Shown here in pieces: positions 55,964-64,000 of a stretch of DNA of 64,000 nucleotides. Below the pieces are notes generated by a model. It saw nothing but the letters and a program-made list of their open reading frames with translations. It was not told where the DNA came from and did not search any database. The translations under genes and the position numbers were made by a program. How positions within the stretch are numbered: the first letter of the stretch is position 1; every line of letters starts with the position of its first letter. The DNA comes from an uncultured Hyphomicrobiales bacterium (GTDB lineage: Bacteria > Pseudomonadota > Alphaproteobacteria > Rhizobiales > Xanthobacteraceae): NCBI GenBank assembly GCA_903839845.1, contig CAIMEA010000181.1, forward strand, positions 1-64,000, written 5' to 3'.

Positions 55964-57031
55964 TTAGGCGGCGGCCTTCTTGCGGTTGGCCTCAAGACGG
56001 GCATCGACCAGCGCGACCTGGGCATCGATGGCCGCGTTGCTGAGGCCTTTTTGCCGGGCGATCAACTGCACCAGCTTGTCGGCGCGTTCGATATATTGCG
56101 CGCCGTTCTGCAACGCGCGCGCCGCCGAGGCCGGACGCGACAGGCTTTGCGCCGCGGCGGCGTATTTCTCGAACGGCACCAGATCGGCCGGATTGGCGCC
56201 GAGCTTGACGCAGAGATCGAACACGAAATTGTACACCGACTTCGATTCCTCGATGTTGCTGTGGACGGCTTCCTGAGCGGTGCGCATGCCGTCCTTGGTG
56301 ATGCAGCGGTAGTTGCCGGCGAGCAGCATCGACCACTTGGCCAGCGGCACGAACAGCGAATCATAGACGCGCAGCTTCACCGGCAGTTCGATCTTGCCTT
56401 CCGGCACGTCGAAACGGACCGCCTCGATGTCGGCTTCCAGATGACGCAGAATTTGCGTGTACGAGTCGTTGTCGAACTTGGCGACCTTGAAGTTGGTCGG
56501 CAGTGTGACCAGGAGTTCGTTCGCCTTGCCGTCGGGCGGGCGAATCGCCTGCGGGTCGGGGCTGCACAAGGTCAGCAGGCCGGGATCGAAACTGTCCCAC
56601 ACGGTCGGGTCGGTATAGGCCGGCTTGAGCGCTTCGTAATCGAGGCCGGGGATGCGCTTCACATAAGGCAGCGGCGGCATGTTCATGATCGACATGCACG
56701 GCACCTTGGATTTGGCGACCGCGTCGAGCAGTTCGCGCACGCCGGGCGAGCGGTACTGCGGCTCCTGCATGGCCAGCGCGACCAGGTCGTAATCCTTCGG
56801 ATTGACGCCTGCGGCCCCGCCGGCGGTGACCTTGCCAGGCAGCTTCTGCGAATCGAGCAGCACCGGCTCGGCGCGGCCGCGCACCGGCAGCTTCACCTTG
56901 AAGCCCTCGGCATTGATCAGATCAGCCTCCGCCGGCAAACAGACGTGGTGAATCTTGTGGCCACCGAACAGCATTTTCGACGCCAGCAGCGACCCGTAGG
57001 CCGCGCCCAGGACCAGGATGTTATAAGGCAT
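55964..57031 (-). CDS. Ketopantoate-reductase-like (PanE/ApbA) protein
   Basis: The 355-residue protein has an N-terminal Rossmann nucleotide-binding loop (ILVLGAAYGSLLASKML) and the length and layout of ketopantoate reductases. A reducing role with NADPH is likely, but the substrate is unclear because PanE-like enzymes are diverse. ATG 57031 follows GGGAGCACTTCACC, which supports it; an ATG eight codons earlier has weaker context. It is followed by a terminator. Confidence 0.6.
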   Translation of the reverse strand: MPYNILVLGAAYGSLLASKMLFGGHKIHHVCLPAEADLINAEGFKVKLPVRGRAEPVLLDSQKLPGKVTAGGAAGVNPKDYDLVALAMQEPQYRSPGVRELLDAVAKSKVPCMSIMNMPPLPYVKRIPGLDYEALKPAYTDPTVWDSFDPGLLTLCSPDPQAIRPPDGKANELLVTLPTNFKVAKFDNDSYTQILRHLEADIEAVRFDVPEGKIELPVKLRVYDSLFVPLAKWSMLLAGNYRCITKDGMRTAQEAVHSNIEESKSVYNFVFDLCVKLGANPADLVPFEKYAAAAQSLSRPASAARALQNGAQYIERADKLVQLIARQKGLSNAAIDAQVALVDARLEANRKKAAA

Positions 57032-57168
57032 GGTGAAGTGCTCCCTCTCGCTCAACGTGCGAGTTCTTGTGACTCTGCGGCCAGCGGCGACCGACTTGCG
57101 GCCATGGTAGGCGGGCCGACCTAGCGATGCAATCGGCCCTGGACACGGCGCCGTCCCGGCGGCTTGCG

Positions 57169-57867
57169 CTACTGCGGCAAACGAAAAACGGCGATGCTAT
57201 CGAGATGCCCGATATGGTCGTTGCGCGCCAAATGGCGAACGTCGGCCAGTTCGGCGCGGCCGCGCAGCCGCGCGCGATAGTTCCTGATCCAGTAGGTCGT
57301 ATCGGGGTAGTAGTCGGGACGGTCGGTCGCGGCCTCGCTCCACGGCTCGCACAGAACCAGCCACCGGCGGGTGACGCGAATGATTTCGGCGAGGCTGGCG
57401 TCGATTGCCTCGGGTCCGATACAGACCAAGGTCACGCTTGTCAGGCCGATGTCGAAACTCTTATCGCTGAATGGCAAATCATCCGCCGCGGCCAGTTCAA
57501 GCTCCGGCATCAACCCGGCGGCCGCCAATCGTTGCCGCGCCTCGGCAAGTACGCCGGGCGACAAATCGGTTCCAGCGAGCCGCTCAAAGCCGCGCAATTG
57601 CGCGATTGACCACAAGTTTGGGCCGACGTGACATCCAACCTCAAGCAGGGAGTTTCCGTCGAGCGCAGCAACCGTCTCGGCGATGGTACGCCGCGCGGCC
57701 GCGTGCCGGGACTGCCAGTAGAATTCGTACAGGCCGGGGTTCGCCTGATCGCGCGTCTGCCACCAATGTCTGGTGGCGCCACTATCAAATCGCGGCATCC
57801 GCGCCTGCTGAACGTAGCGGGTCAGCCGCCGTCCAATGATGCGCTTAACGACGGCCTTCAGAGACAT
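57169..57867 (-). CDS. Class I SAM-dependent methyltransferase
   Basis: The protein (about 232 residues) has the class I motifs: LLEVGCHVGPNLWSIA (SAM-binding loop), GTDLSP (motif II), LPFSDKSFDIGLT (motif IV) and an N-terminal helical cap. The acceptor is not known. ATG 57867 (MSLKAVV) is chosen over an ATG nine codons earlier. It lies alone between the PanE-like gene and the H1-like gene. Confidence 0.85.
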   Translation of the reverse strand: MSLKAVVKRIIGRRLTRYVQQARMPRFDSGATRHWWQTRDQANPGLYEFYWQSRHAAARRTIAETVAALDGNSLLEVGCHVGPNLWSIAQLRGFERLAGTDLSPGVLAEARQRLAAAGLMPELELAAADDLPFSDKSFDIGLTSVTLVCIGPEAIDASLAEIIRVTRRWLVLCEPWSEAATDRPDYYPDTTYWIRNYRARLRGRAELADVRHLARNDHIGHLDSIAVFRLPQ

Positions 57868-57950
57868 CGGAAATCCGCTGACCGGATCGAACAAGAAAAA
57901 CCATACGACACGCCGGCGATGGTGTGCCGGCTGGAGATGGACTCGGCAAA

Positions 57951-57986
57951 AAGGCGGCTGCGCGCGTTGGTCCCGCGGCAGCCGCC
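57951..57986 (-). terminator. Intrinsic terminator after the H1-like gene
   Basis: GGCGGCTGC (57953-57961) and GCAGCCGCC (57978-57986) form a 9-bp stem, and TTTTT follows on the minus strand. It is 30 bp after the H1-like gene stop. Confidence 0.8.
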
Positions 57987-58014
57987 CCTTTGAGTCAAGC
58001 GATGCGTCTCGGTC

Positions 58015-58275
58015 CTAGTTCTCGGTTTTGCCGCCGCCAAACAGGCTGGAGAAACTCGGCATCACCGAACCGGAACCGGCCGGCGGTGGGACCGGGGCGG
58101 CCGCCGGCTTCGGCGCCGGCTTTTTCGCGGACTTCTTTTTCGCCTTGGCGGGCGCGGCCTTCTTCTTGGCCGGCTTCGCTTTCGCCTTTTTGGTTTTCTT
58201 CAGCGCCTTCTTTTTCGCAGGCGCTGCCTTTTTCGCTTTCTTGGATTTAGTTGCCTTCTTACGCTTCTTCGCCAT
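58015..58275 (-). CDS. Histone H1-like Lys/Ala-rich protein
   Basis: The 86-residue protein is almost all Lys, Ala and Pro in its first 65 residues (MAKKRKKATKSKKAKKAAP and repeated KKAKAKPAKKK-type segments), like eukaryotic H1 tails and bacterial Hc1-type nucleoid proteins. It probably binds and compacts DNA. The end (PSFSSLFGGGKTEN) is hydrophobic and polar. ATG 58275 is chosen; a frame reading further upstream begins with unlike residues. Low-complexity repeats can change in number, so its length may vary among strains. Confidence 0.8.
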   Translation of the reverse strand: MAKKRKKATKSKKAKKAAPAKKKALKKTKKAKAKPAKKKAAPAKAKKKSAKKPAPKPAAAPVPPPAGSGSVMPSFSSLFGGGKTEN

Positions 58276-58401
58276 GATCGACCTCCCGATCGGTTCAGAA
58301 AAAATTCTAGCCCCTCGAAGTCTCGGCCACGCGCCGCGACCTTCCGTCCTTTGCACGCCACCAACTCACCACTGACGGCCTCGCAGCCGCAGCTTGCCGC
58401 C

Positions 58402-59721
58402 TCAGCCGGCGCGGCCTTCACCCTCTCGGGCGAGCTGCTCCGGTATCGGACCGCCCGTGGCCCAGTCGAGCAATTCGACCGTATGGACCACCGGAATGGC
58501 AGAACCGGATGCGATCTGAGTCATGCAGCCGATATTGCCGGCCGCGATCACATCCGGCTTCAGCCGTTCGATGTTGGCAACCTTGCGGTCCCGCAGCCGG
58601 CTCGCGAGATCCGGCTGAAGAATGTTGTACGTGCCCGCCGAGCCGCAACACAAATGGCCTTCCGCGACATCTTTGACGACAAAGCCCAACTTGGAAAGCA
58701 AATCTTTCGGCGCATGCACTATCTTCTGTCCGTGTTGCAGCGAACAGGCCGCGTGATAGGCGACGGTCAGCCCCGGTGGCGTAGCGCCGGGTTGCATGGG
58801 GAGCGTGACGAGATACTCGGTCACGTCCCTGGCCAGCGCGGATACGCGCGCAGCCTTGACGGCATAGGCCGTATCGTTCCGAAACATGAAGCCATAGTCC
58901 TTCACCGTCGTGCCGCAGCCGGAAACAGTGACGAGAATTGCATCGAGGGCGCCACGTTCCGCTTCCGCGGTCCAGGCATCGATCAGGCTTTTCGCCTGCG
59001 CCAGCGCCTGTTCCTCGCGCCCCATATGATGCACCAGCGAGCCGCAACAGGCGTCGCCGGCGGCGATGGTCACCTCGATGCCGTGGCGGTTGAGCAGGCG
59101 AATCGTCGCCTCGTTGGTCGAGGGCCGCAGCACCGGCCCGATGCAGCCGGACAAGAGCGCCACCCGGCCGCGCTTCTCGCCCGTCGCCGGAAATACCTTG
59201 CCGGTGAAATCGCCCGCCGCCGGCAGCCGGCCCGGCGTCAGCCGCAGCATCGCCGCCAAACGTTTTAAACCGAGCGCCCGCAAGGCCGGCGCGAACGGCT
59301 TGCCGAGCCAGCCGCCGACCGCCGCCAGCCGGAACAGCGCCGGGTTCGGCAGCACCCGCGCCAGCAGGCCGCGAATCAGGCGCTCACTCAGCGGGCGCTT
59401 GTAGGTCTGCTCGATATGGTCGCGGGCGTGATCGACCAGATGCATGTAGTTCACGCCGGACGGACAGGTCGTCATGCAGGACAGGCACGACAGGCAGCGG
59501 TCGATATGTTTGACCACCTCCTGGGTCGCCGGCCGCCCCTGCTCGAGCATCTCCTTGATGAGATAGATGCGGCCGCGCGGACTATCGAGTTCGTCGCCGA
59601 GCAGCACATAGGTCGGACAGGTCGCGGTGCAGAAGCCGCAGTGTACGCAGGCGCGCAGGATTTTTTCCGACTCCGCGGTCTGCGGGTCCATCAACTGGGC
59701 GAGGGAAAATGTGGTTTGCAT
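58402..59721 (-). CDS. glcF: Glycolate oxidase iron-sulfur subunit GlcF
   Basis: GlcF is the electron-transfer subunit of glycolate oxidase. The 439-residue protein has two [4Fe-4S] ferredoxin-type clusters: CVHCGFCTATCPTYV near residue 27 and CLSCLSCMTTCPSG near residue 77. The C-terminal part has two CCG-type domains (ACCGSLVHHMG and LCCGSAGTY). It lies after glcE with a 4-bp gap, the last gene of the operon. Confidence 0.95.
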   Translation of the reverse strand: MQTTFSLAQLMDPQTAESEKILRACVHCGFCTATCPTYVLLGDELDSPRGRIYLIKEMLEQGRPATQEVVKHIDRCLSCLSCMTTCPSGVNYMHLVDHARDHIEQTYKRPLSERLIRGLLARVLPNPALFRLAAVGGWLGKPFAPALRALGLKRLAAMLRLTPGRLPAAGDFTGKVFPATGEKRGRVALLSGCIGPVLRPSTNEATIRLLNRHGIEVTIAAGDACCGSLVHHMGREEQALAQAKSLIDAWTAEAERGALDAILVTVSGCGTTVKDYGFMFRNDTAYAVKAARVSALARDVTEYLVTLPMQPGATPPGLTVAYHAACSLQHGQKIVHAPKDLLSKLGFVVKDVAEGHLCCGSAGTYNILQPDLASRLRDRKVANIERLKPDVIAAGNIGCMTQIASGSAIPVVHTVELLDWATGGPIPEQLAREGEGRAG

Positions 59722-59725
59722 GGCG

Positions 59726-60934
59726 CTATACCCCCGCCCACATGCGGCCGGGATTGAGCAGGCCTTTGGGATCGAAACCGTCTTTGACGCGCTTGCTCAA
59801 TGCCGCGAGTCCGGCGCTTTGCGGCTCGAACACCGCGACCGAGGCGCGCAGAGCGGCCGGTGCGCGAATCAATGTGGCGTGGCCGCCGAGGTCGCCCACC
59901 GCGCGGCGGATCGAGCCGGCATCGGGCTCGTCGGCGAAAGGCATCGCCACCCAGATCAGCCCGCCGCCCCAGTCGTAGAACATCTGCGCTGCCGGGGTGA
60001 TCGCAGCGGCGACCTCAAAGCCTTTGCCGGGCGCGGTCGAGATGCGCCATAGCGGCCGCTCCTGCGACACCGCGAAAGGCTTGACCTGACGCACGCTGCG
60101 CCAGAGCGCCTTGGAGTTGGCGTCGTCGAGCAGCGCGACCGGCCCGAACGGCTTCATCAAAGCGGCCAATGTTTCCTTGCGATGCGCCACCGACGGCGCG
60201 ACGCCCTCCAGACGCAGTACCGTGGCTGCTTCGGGCCTCGGCAGGCCGTCGAAATAGGACGCAACGTGATCGGGCAGATGCGCCGCCGCCGACACGTCGC
60301 AGGACGAACCCATCGCCGCCGACATCGCGGCACAGGCGCGTTCGTCGTCGAGGCCTTCGACAACGACCGTCGCCTCGGTTTCCGGCTTGGGCAGGACCTT
60401 GATTGTAATGTCGGTCATGGCCGCCAACGTGCCCCAGGAACCGGCCAGTACCTTGCACATGTCATAGCCGGTGACGTTCTTGACCACGCGGCCGCCCGAC
60501 TTGATGGTTTCGCCGCGGCCGGTCACCGCGGTAACGCCGAGGAAGTGGTCGCGCGCCGCGCCGGCCTTGAGGCGGCGCGGGCCGGACAGATTGGTGGCGA
60601 TGGCGCCACCGAGCGTATCCTGACCCGCTGTGTTGCCGAGCAGCGGCCCGAAATCCATCGGTTCGAAGTCGAGCTGCTGATTATTCTTATCGAGCAGTGC
60701 CTCGATATCGGCGAGCGGCGTGCCGGCTTTCGCCGACAGCACCAGTTCGGCCGGCTCATACAAGGTCACGCCGGAAAGCCCCGACAGATCGAGGGTGATG
60801 TCGGTCTGGCAAGGCCGGCCGAGCGCCCGCTTCGAGCCATGGCCGAGCAGTTCCAGCGTCTTGTCGTTGCCGAGCGCCCATTTGACGGCGTCCTCGACTT
60901 CCTTGGCGTCCCGCGGTTTGAGAATGTCGGTCAT
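59726..60934 (-). CDS. glcE: Glycolate oxidase FAD-binding subunit GlcE
   Basis: The 402-residue protein has the N-terminal FAD-binding domain (ELLGHGSKRALGRP near residue 30) and the GlcE-type GNTAGQDTLGGAIATNLSG segment. It is a partner of GlcD and has its own FAD site. It lies 48 bp after glcD and 4 bp before glcF. Confidence 0.93.
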   Translation of the reverse strand: MTDILKPRDAKEVEDAVKWALGNDKTLELLGHGSKRALGRPCQTDITLDLSGLSGVTLYEPAELVLSAKAGTPLADIEALLDKNNQQLDFEPMDFGPLLGNTAGQDTLGGAIATNLSGPRRLKAGAARDHFLGVTAVTGRGETIKSGGRVVKNVTGYDMCKVLAGSWGTLAAMTDITIKVLPKPETEATVVVEGLDDERACAAMSAAMGSSCDVSAAAHLPDHVASYFDGLPRPEAATVLRLEGVAPSVAHRKETLAALMKPFGPVALLDDANSKALWRSVRQVKPFAVSQERPLWRISTAPGKGFEVAAAITPAAQMFYDWGGGLIWVAMPFADEPDAGSIRRAVGDLGGHATLIRAPAALRASVAVFEPQSAGLAALSKRVKDGFDPKGLLNPGRMWAGV

Positions 60935-60981
60935 GGGCAGGGCTTAACTCGAAAACACAAAAAACGAAAACGCATGACGCC

Positions 60982-62475
60982 CTAAAACCTCGGAATATCC
61001 GGGAACGGCAGCTTGCCGCCGGAGATGTGCATGCGGCCCAGTTCGGCGCAGCGGTGCAGCACCGGAAACACCTTGCCGGGATTGAGCAGGCCCTTGGCGT
61101 CGAAGGCGCATTTGACGCGCTGCTGCGCGGCAAGATCGATTTCGGAGAACATCACCGGCATCAGATCGCGCTTCTCGACGCCGACGCCATGTTCGCCGGT
61201 CAGCACGCCGCCGACCTCGACGCAGAGCCGTAAGATGTCCGAGCCGAAGCTTTCGGCGCGGTCGAGTTCGCCGGGTTTGTTCGAGTCATACAGGATGAGC
61301 GGGTGCAGATTGCCGTCGCCGGCATGAAACACGTTGGCGACCGAGAGACCGTATTTGACCGACAACTCCTTCATGCGCTTGAGCACCAGTGGCAACTGCG
61401 CGCGCGGAATGGTGCCGTCCATGCAATAATAATCCGGCGAAATGCGGCCGACCGCCGGGAACGCCGCCTTGCGTCCGGCCCAAAACAGCAGCCGCTCCTG
61501 TTCGGAATTAGAGACTTTCACCGATACGGCGCGGCAATCGCGTGCGATCTTCTCGACGCGTGCGATCAGATAATCGACTTCCGTCCCCGGTCCGTCCAGT
61601 TCGACGATCAGCAGGGCCTCGACGTCGAGTGGATAGCCGGCATGCACGAAGGCCTCGGCGGCTTTGATTGCCGGACCATCCATCATCTCCATGCCGCCGG
61701 GGATGATGCCGGAGCCGATGATGGTGGAGACGCATTCGCCGGCGTCTTCCGACGAAGGAAATCCGACCAGCACCGCGCGCGCGGTTTCCGGCTTCTTCAA
61801 CAGCCGCACCGTCACTTCGGTGACGACGCCGAGCAGGCCTTCCGAGCCGATAATCAGGCCGAGCAGATCGTAGCCTTCCGAGTCGAGATGTTTGCCGCCG
61901 ATGCGCAGCACCTCGCCGGTGATCAGCACGATCTCGCAGCCGAGCACGTTATTGGTGGTCATGCCGTATTTCAGGCAATGCACGCCACCGGAATTTTCCG
62001 CCACATTGCCGCCGATGGTACAGGCGATCTGCGACGACGGATCGGGCGCGTAATAAAAGCCGGCATGCGCCACCGCGGTCGACACCGCGAGATTGGTGAC
62101 GCCCGGTTCGACCACCGCGACCCGGTTGTCGAAATCGATGTTCTTGATCTTGTTGAACTTGGCCATGCCGAGCAGCACGCCATCGGCGAGCGGCAGCGCG
62201 CCGCCGGACAGCGACGTACCCGCCCCGCGCGGCACCACCTTGATACCTTCGGCGTGGCAATAGGCCAGCACCAGGCTGACCTGCTCGGTGGTTTCCGGCA
62301 GCACCACTACCATCGGCAGTTGATGATAGGCGGTCAGGCCGTCGGTCTCGAACGGCTTCATTTCTCGTTCCGAGGCGATAACGCCTTCGCCCGGCACCAT
62401 GGTGCGCAGCGCCTTGACGATCTGCGCGCGCCTAGCGAGCACTGCGCCATCTGGCTCCGGCATACGAACTGACAT
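60982..62475 (-). CDS. glcD: Glycolate oxidase FAD-binding subunit GlcD
   Basis: GlcD oxidises glycolate to glyoxylate with FAD. The 497-residue protein has the PCMH-type FAD domain (VVPRGAGTSLSGGALPLADG near residue 90 and GGNVAENSGGVHCLKYG near residue 154) and a C-terminal domain with HAGDGNLHP and GVLTGEHGVG, where the His and Glu lie near the active site. D-lactate dehydrogenases are close relatives, but with glcE and glcF downstream glycolate is the likely substrate. Confidence 0.95.
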   Translation of the reverse strand: MSVRMPEPDGAVLARRAQIVKALRTMVPGEGVIASEREMKPFETDGLTAYHQLPMVVVLPETTEQVSLVLAYCHAEGIKVVPRGAGTSLSGGALPLADGVLLGMAKFNKIKNIDFDNRVAVVEPGVTNLAVSTAVAHAGFYYAPDPSSQIACTIGGNVAENSGGVHCLKYGMTTNNVLGCEIVLITGEVLRIGGKHLDSEGYDLLGLIIGSEGLLGVVTEVTVRLLKKPETARAVLVGFPSSEDAGECVSTIIGSGIIPGGMEMMDGPAIKAAEAFVHAGYPLDVEALLIVELDGPGTEVDYLIARVEKIARDCRAVSVKVSNSEQERLLFWAGRKAAFPAVGRISPDYYCMDGTIPRAQLPLVLKRMKELSVKYGLSVANVFHAGDGNLHPLILYDSNKPGELDRAESFGSDILRLCVEVGGVLTGEHGVGVEKRDLMPVMFSEIDLAAQQRVKCAFDAKGLLNPGKVFPVLHRCAELGRMHISGGKLPFPDIPRF

Positions 62476-62625
62476 CTTATGGACTCCCGGCCGTTGTCTT
62501 ATGCGACGATACCAGCCATTTCATGGTTGACACAGCCGGCCGCCGGAAGCATTCACAATTTGGAATGTTGTGGCACTGACCGGCCAAAGGCGGCAGGATA
62601 ACCGGATTGAAGAGGGAGTGACGTG

Positions 62626-63012
62626 ATGAAATTTACTTTCCTTGTCGCGGCGGCGATTGTGGCCGTGACCGCGCCAACCGTACAGGCCCAGGACGTCGCC
62701 GCCGGCGAGCAGTCGTTCAAGAAATGCCTGCCCTGCCACGCTATCGGCATCGACGCCAAGAACAAGGTCGGTCCGGTGCTCAACGGTCTCGACGGCCGCC
62801 ATTCCGGCAGCGTCGCCGACTACAGCTATTCCGATGCCAACAAGAATTCCGGCATCACCTGGAACGAGGCCGAATTCCTCGACTACATCAAGGACCCGCG
62901 CGCCAAGGTCAAAGGCACCAAGATGATCTTCCCCGGCATCAAGAACGAGACCGAGGCCAAGAGCCTGTGGGCCTACCTCAAGCAGTTCGGCGCCGACGGC
63001 AAGCCGAAGTAG
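62626..63012 (+). CDS. Small c-type cytochrome, class I
   Basis: The 128-residue protein has a signal peptide (about residues 1-22, ending VQAQD), a haem motif CLPCH near residue 35 and a distal Met in GTKMIFPGI, the pattern of cytochrome c2/c550. It is a soluble periplasmic electron carrier. GAGGGAG lies just before the start; GTG 62623 is in the same frame, one codon before. It is divergent from glcD, and could accept electrons from it only indirectly. Confidence 0.92.
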   Translation: MKFTFLVAAAIVAVTAPTVQAQDVAAGEQSFKKCLPCHAIGIDAKNKVGPVLNGLDGRHSGSVADYSYSDANKNSGITWNEAEFLDYIKDPRAKVKGTKMIFPGIKNETEAKSLWAYLKQFGADGKPK

Positions 63013-63137
63013 CGGGCACGCTCTCGCGCCGGCAAACCGGCGCGGCAGACATTTGACTTCTGTCAACGCCAAGGCAGGCGCGGCCGGGCAATGTCCGCTC
63101 AACCGGGCGCGCCCGGCCCATCAGGAGGAATGCTGTT

Positions 63138-63965
63138 ATGATCAAGGATATTGTCGTCAGTCTGGGTCTGGGCGCGCGCGATCCCGCCGGCGAATTCGCC
63201 ATTTCGATCGCCGATACCTATGCCGCGCATGTCACCGGTCTCGCCTTTTCCTACGAGCCCATTATTCCCGGCGCGGTGATGGGCGGCATTCCGCCCGAAT
63301 TCATTGAGTCGCAGCGCGTCGAATCCGACAAGAAGGCACGCGCCGCGGTCGCCCGCTTCGAGGCCGCCGCCAAGCGCGCCGGCGTGTCGGCCGAGACCCT
63401 CGTTCAGAGCGCCAGCGTGTCCGGCGCCGCCGACCGCCTGGCGCATATCGCGCGCCGTTTTGATCTGGTCGTCGTCGGTCAGGCCGATCGCGACGATGGC
63501 TTGCCCGATGAAGTGCTCGACGAGGCCGCTCTGTTCGAATCCGGCCGTCCGGTGATTTTCGTGCCGTTCATCCAGAAGGCCGGCCTGAAGCTCGACCGTG
63601 TCATGGTCTGCTGGGACGGTAGCCGCGCCGCCACCCGCGCCGTCGCCGACAGCCTGCCGCTGTTGAAGAAGGCCGGACTGGTCGAAATCGTCATCGTCGC
63701 CAGCAAGCCGGGCAAAGGCGACGAAATCGCCGGCGCCGATCTCGGCCAGCATCTGGCCCGACACGGCCTCAAGGTCGACGTCAAGCGCATCACCTCGACC
63801 GAGATCGACGTGCCGTCGACCATCCTGTCCTATGCCGCCGATTCATCGGCCGACATGATCGTGATGGGCGGCTACGGCCATTCGCGCCTGCGCGAGTTCA
63901 TCCTCGGCGGCGTCACCCGCAGCATTCTCGAGACCATGACCGTGCCGGTCCTGATGTCGCATTGA
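63138..63965 (+). CDS. Tandem universal stress protein
   Basis: The 275-residue protein has two UspA domains (about residues 1-145 and 150-275). The second has the ATP-binding GGYGHSRLREFILGG followed by TRSIL; the first lacks a clear copy of this loop, so probably only one nucleotide site works. AGGAGGAATG before the ATG is a strong ribosome site. Tandem UspA proteins help survival under stress. No regulator or stress gene is next to it here. Confidence 0.9.
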   Translation: MIKDIVVSLGLGARDPAGEFAISIADTYAAHVTGLAFSYEPIIPGAVMGGIPPEFIESQRVESDKKARAAVARFEAAAKRAGVSAETLVQSASVSGAADRLAHIARRFDLVVVGQADRDDGLPDEVLDEAALFESGRPVIFVPFIQKAGLKLDRVMVCWDGSRAATRAVADSLPLLKKAGLVEIVIVASKPGKGDEIAGADLGQHLARHGLKVDVKRITSTEIDVPSTILSYAADSSADMIVMGGYGHSRLREFILGGVTRSILETMTVPVLMSH

Positions 63966-64000
63966 CGGCATCGCCGTCCCGCGCGAGCCTTGCGCCAACG

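Overview
The window is about 64 kb of GC-rich chromosome from an alphaproteobacterium, most likely of the order Hyphomicrobiales (Rhizobiales), perhaps a Xanthobacteraceae or Nitrobacteraceae relative. This rests on gene content and order: lspA-ileS next to a DUF3035-like gene and an M16 peptidase pair, a HisZ-dependent HisG, groESL under a perfect CIRCE operator, a TorF-type porin, a Lys/Ala-rich H1-like protein, glcDEF, and many short palindromic repeats between genes. I see no rRNA, tRNA, CRISPR array or prophage.

The most distinctive region is 441-4106. It is a 3,650-bp mobile unit with a one-mismatch 21-bp terminal inverted repeat (449-469 and 4078-4098) flanked by an 8-bp direct repeat (441-448 and 4099-4106). 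It carries one IS1-family-like DDE transposase and, between the transposase and the right end, five same-strand passenger genes: a HigB-like toxin, a HigA-like antitoxin fused to an ImmA/IrrE-type HExxH metallopeptidase domain, two unknown genes in tight coupling, and one unknown membrane-anchored protein. The stop codons of the first and last genes lie inside the two terminal repeats. This is the best candidate for an under-described system. The 440 bp to its left are rich in short hairpins and have no convincing gene.

Region 4.2-14.4 kb (all minus strand) is housekeeping: arfB, pgi, two M16 peptidase-family proteins, a DUF3035-like protein, lspA, ileS and ribF. Region 14.6-20.8 kb holds a single-domain response regulator, a galactarate dehydratase, a HAD phosphatase, a membrane EAL protein and a GT39-type glycosyltransferase. 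Region 20.8-25.2 kb is a MacAB-like exporter (ATPase, FtsX permease, HlyD adaptor) and a class III aminotransferase. Region 25.4-32 kb has a Crp/Fnr regulator, hisS (with an internal patch of unlike codon usage), a transglutaminase-like protein, an NTF2-like protein and the coupled pair hisZ-hisG. Region 32-36.6 kb has an MFS transporter, GtrA, a GtrB-type glycosyltransferase, a YdjC/ChbG-type deacetylase that appears to start at AUU, and a DUF2076 protein. Region 36.6-43.9 kb has an L,D-transpeptidase, a CheZ-like phosphatase, another MFS transporter, a lipoprotein, groES-groEL and a CDF transporter.

Region 43.9-57.9 kb contains an HslJ/META-like protein, a PlsB-like acyltransferase, a Tat-exported dienelactone hydrolase, an amidase, a three-gene TRAP transporter (dctP, dctQ, dctM) ending in a strong terminator, an SbmA/YddA-type ABC exporter, an HPP-family membrane protein, a porin, a PanE-like protein and a methyltransferase. 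Region 58-64 kb has the H1-like protein, the glycolate oxidase operon glcD-glcE-glcF, a small c-type cytochrome and a tandem universal stress protein. Together the accessory genes suggest a metabolically flexible soil or water bacterium that takes up organic acids (TRAP, glycolate oxidase, galactarate dehydratase) and modifies its envelope with polyprenyl-linked sugars.
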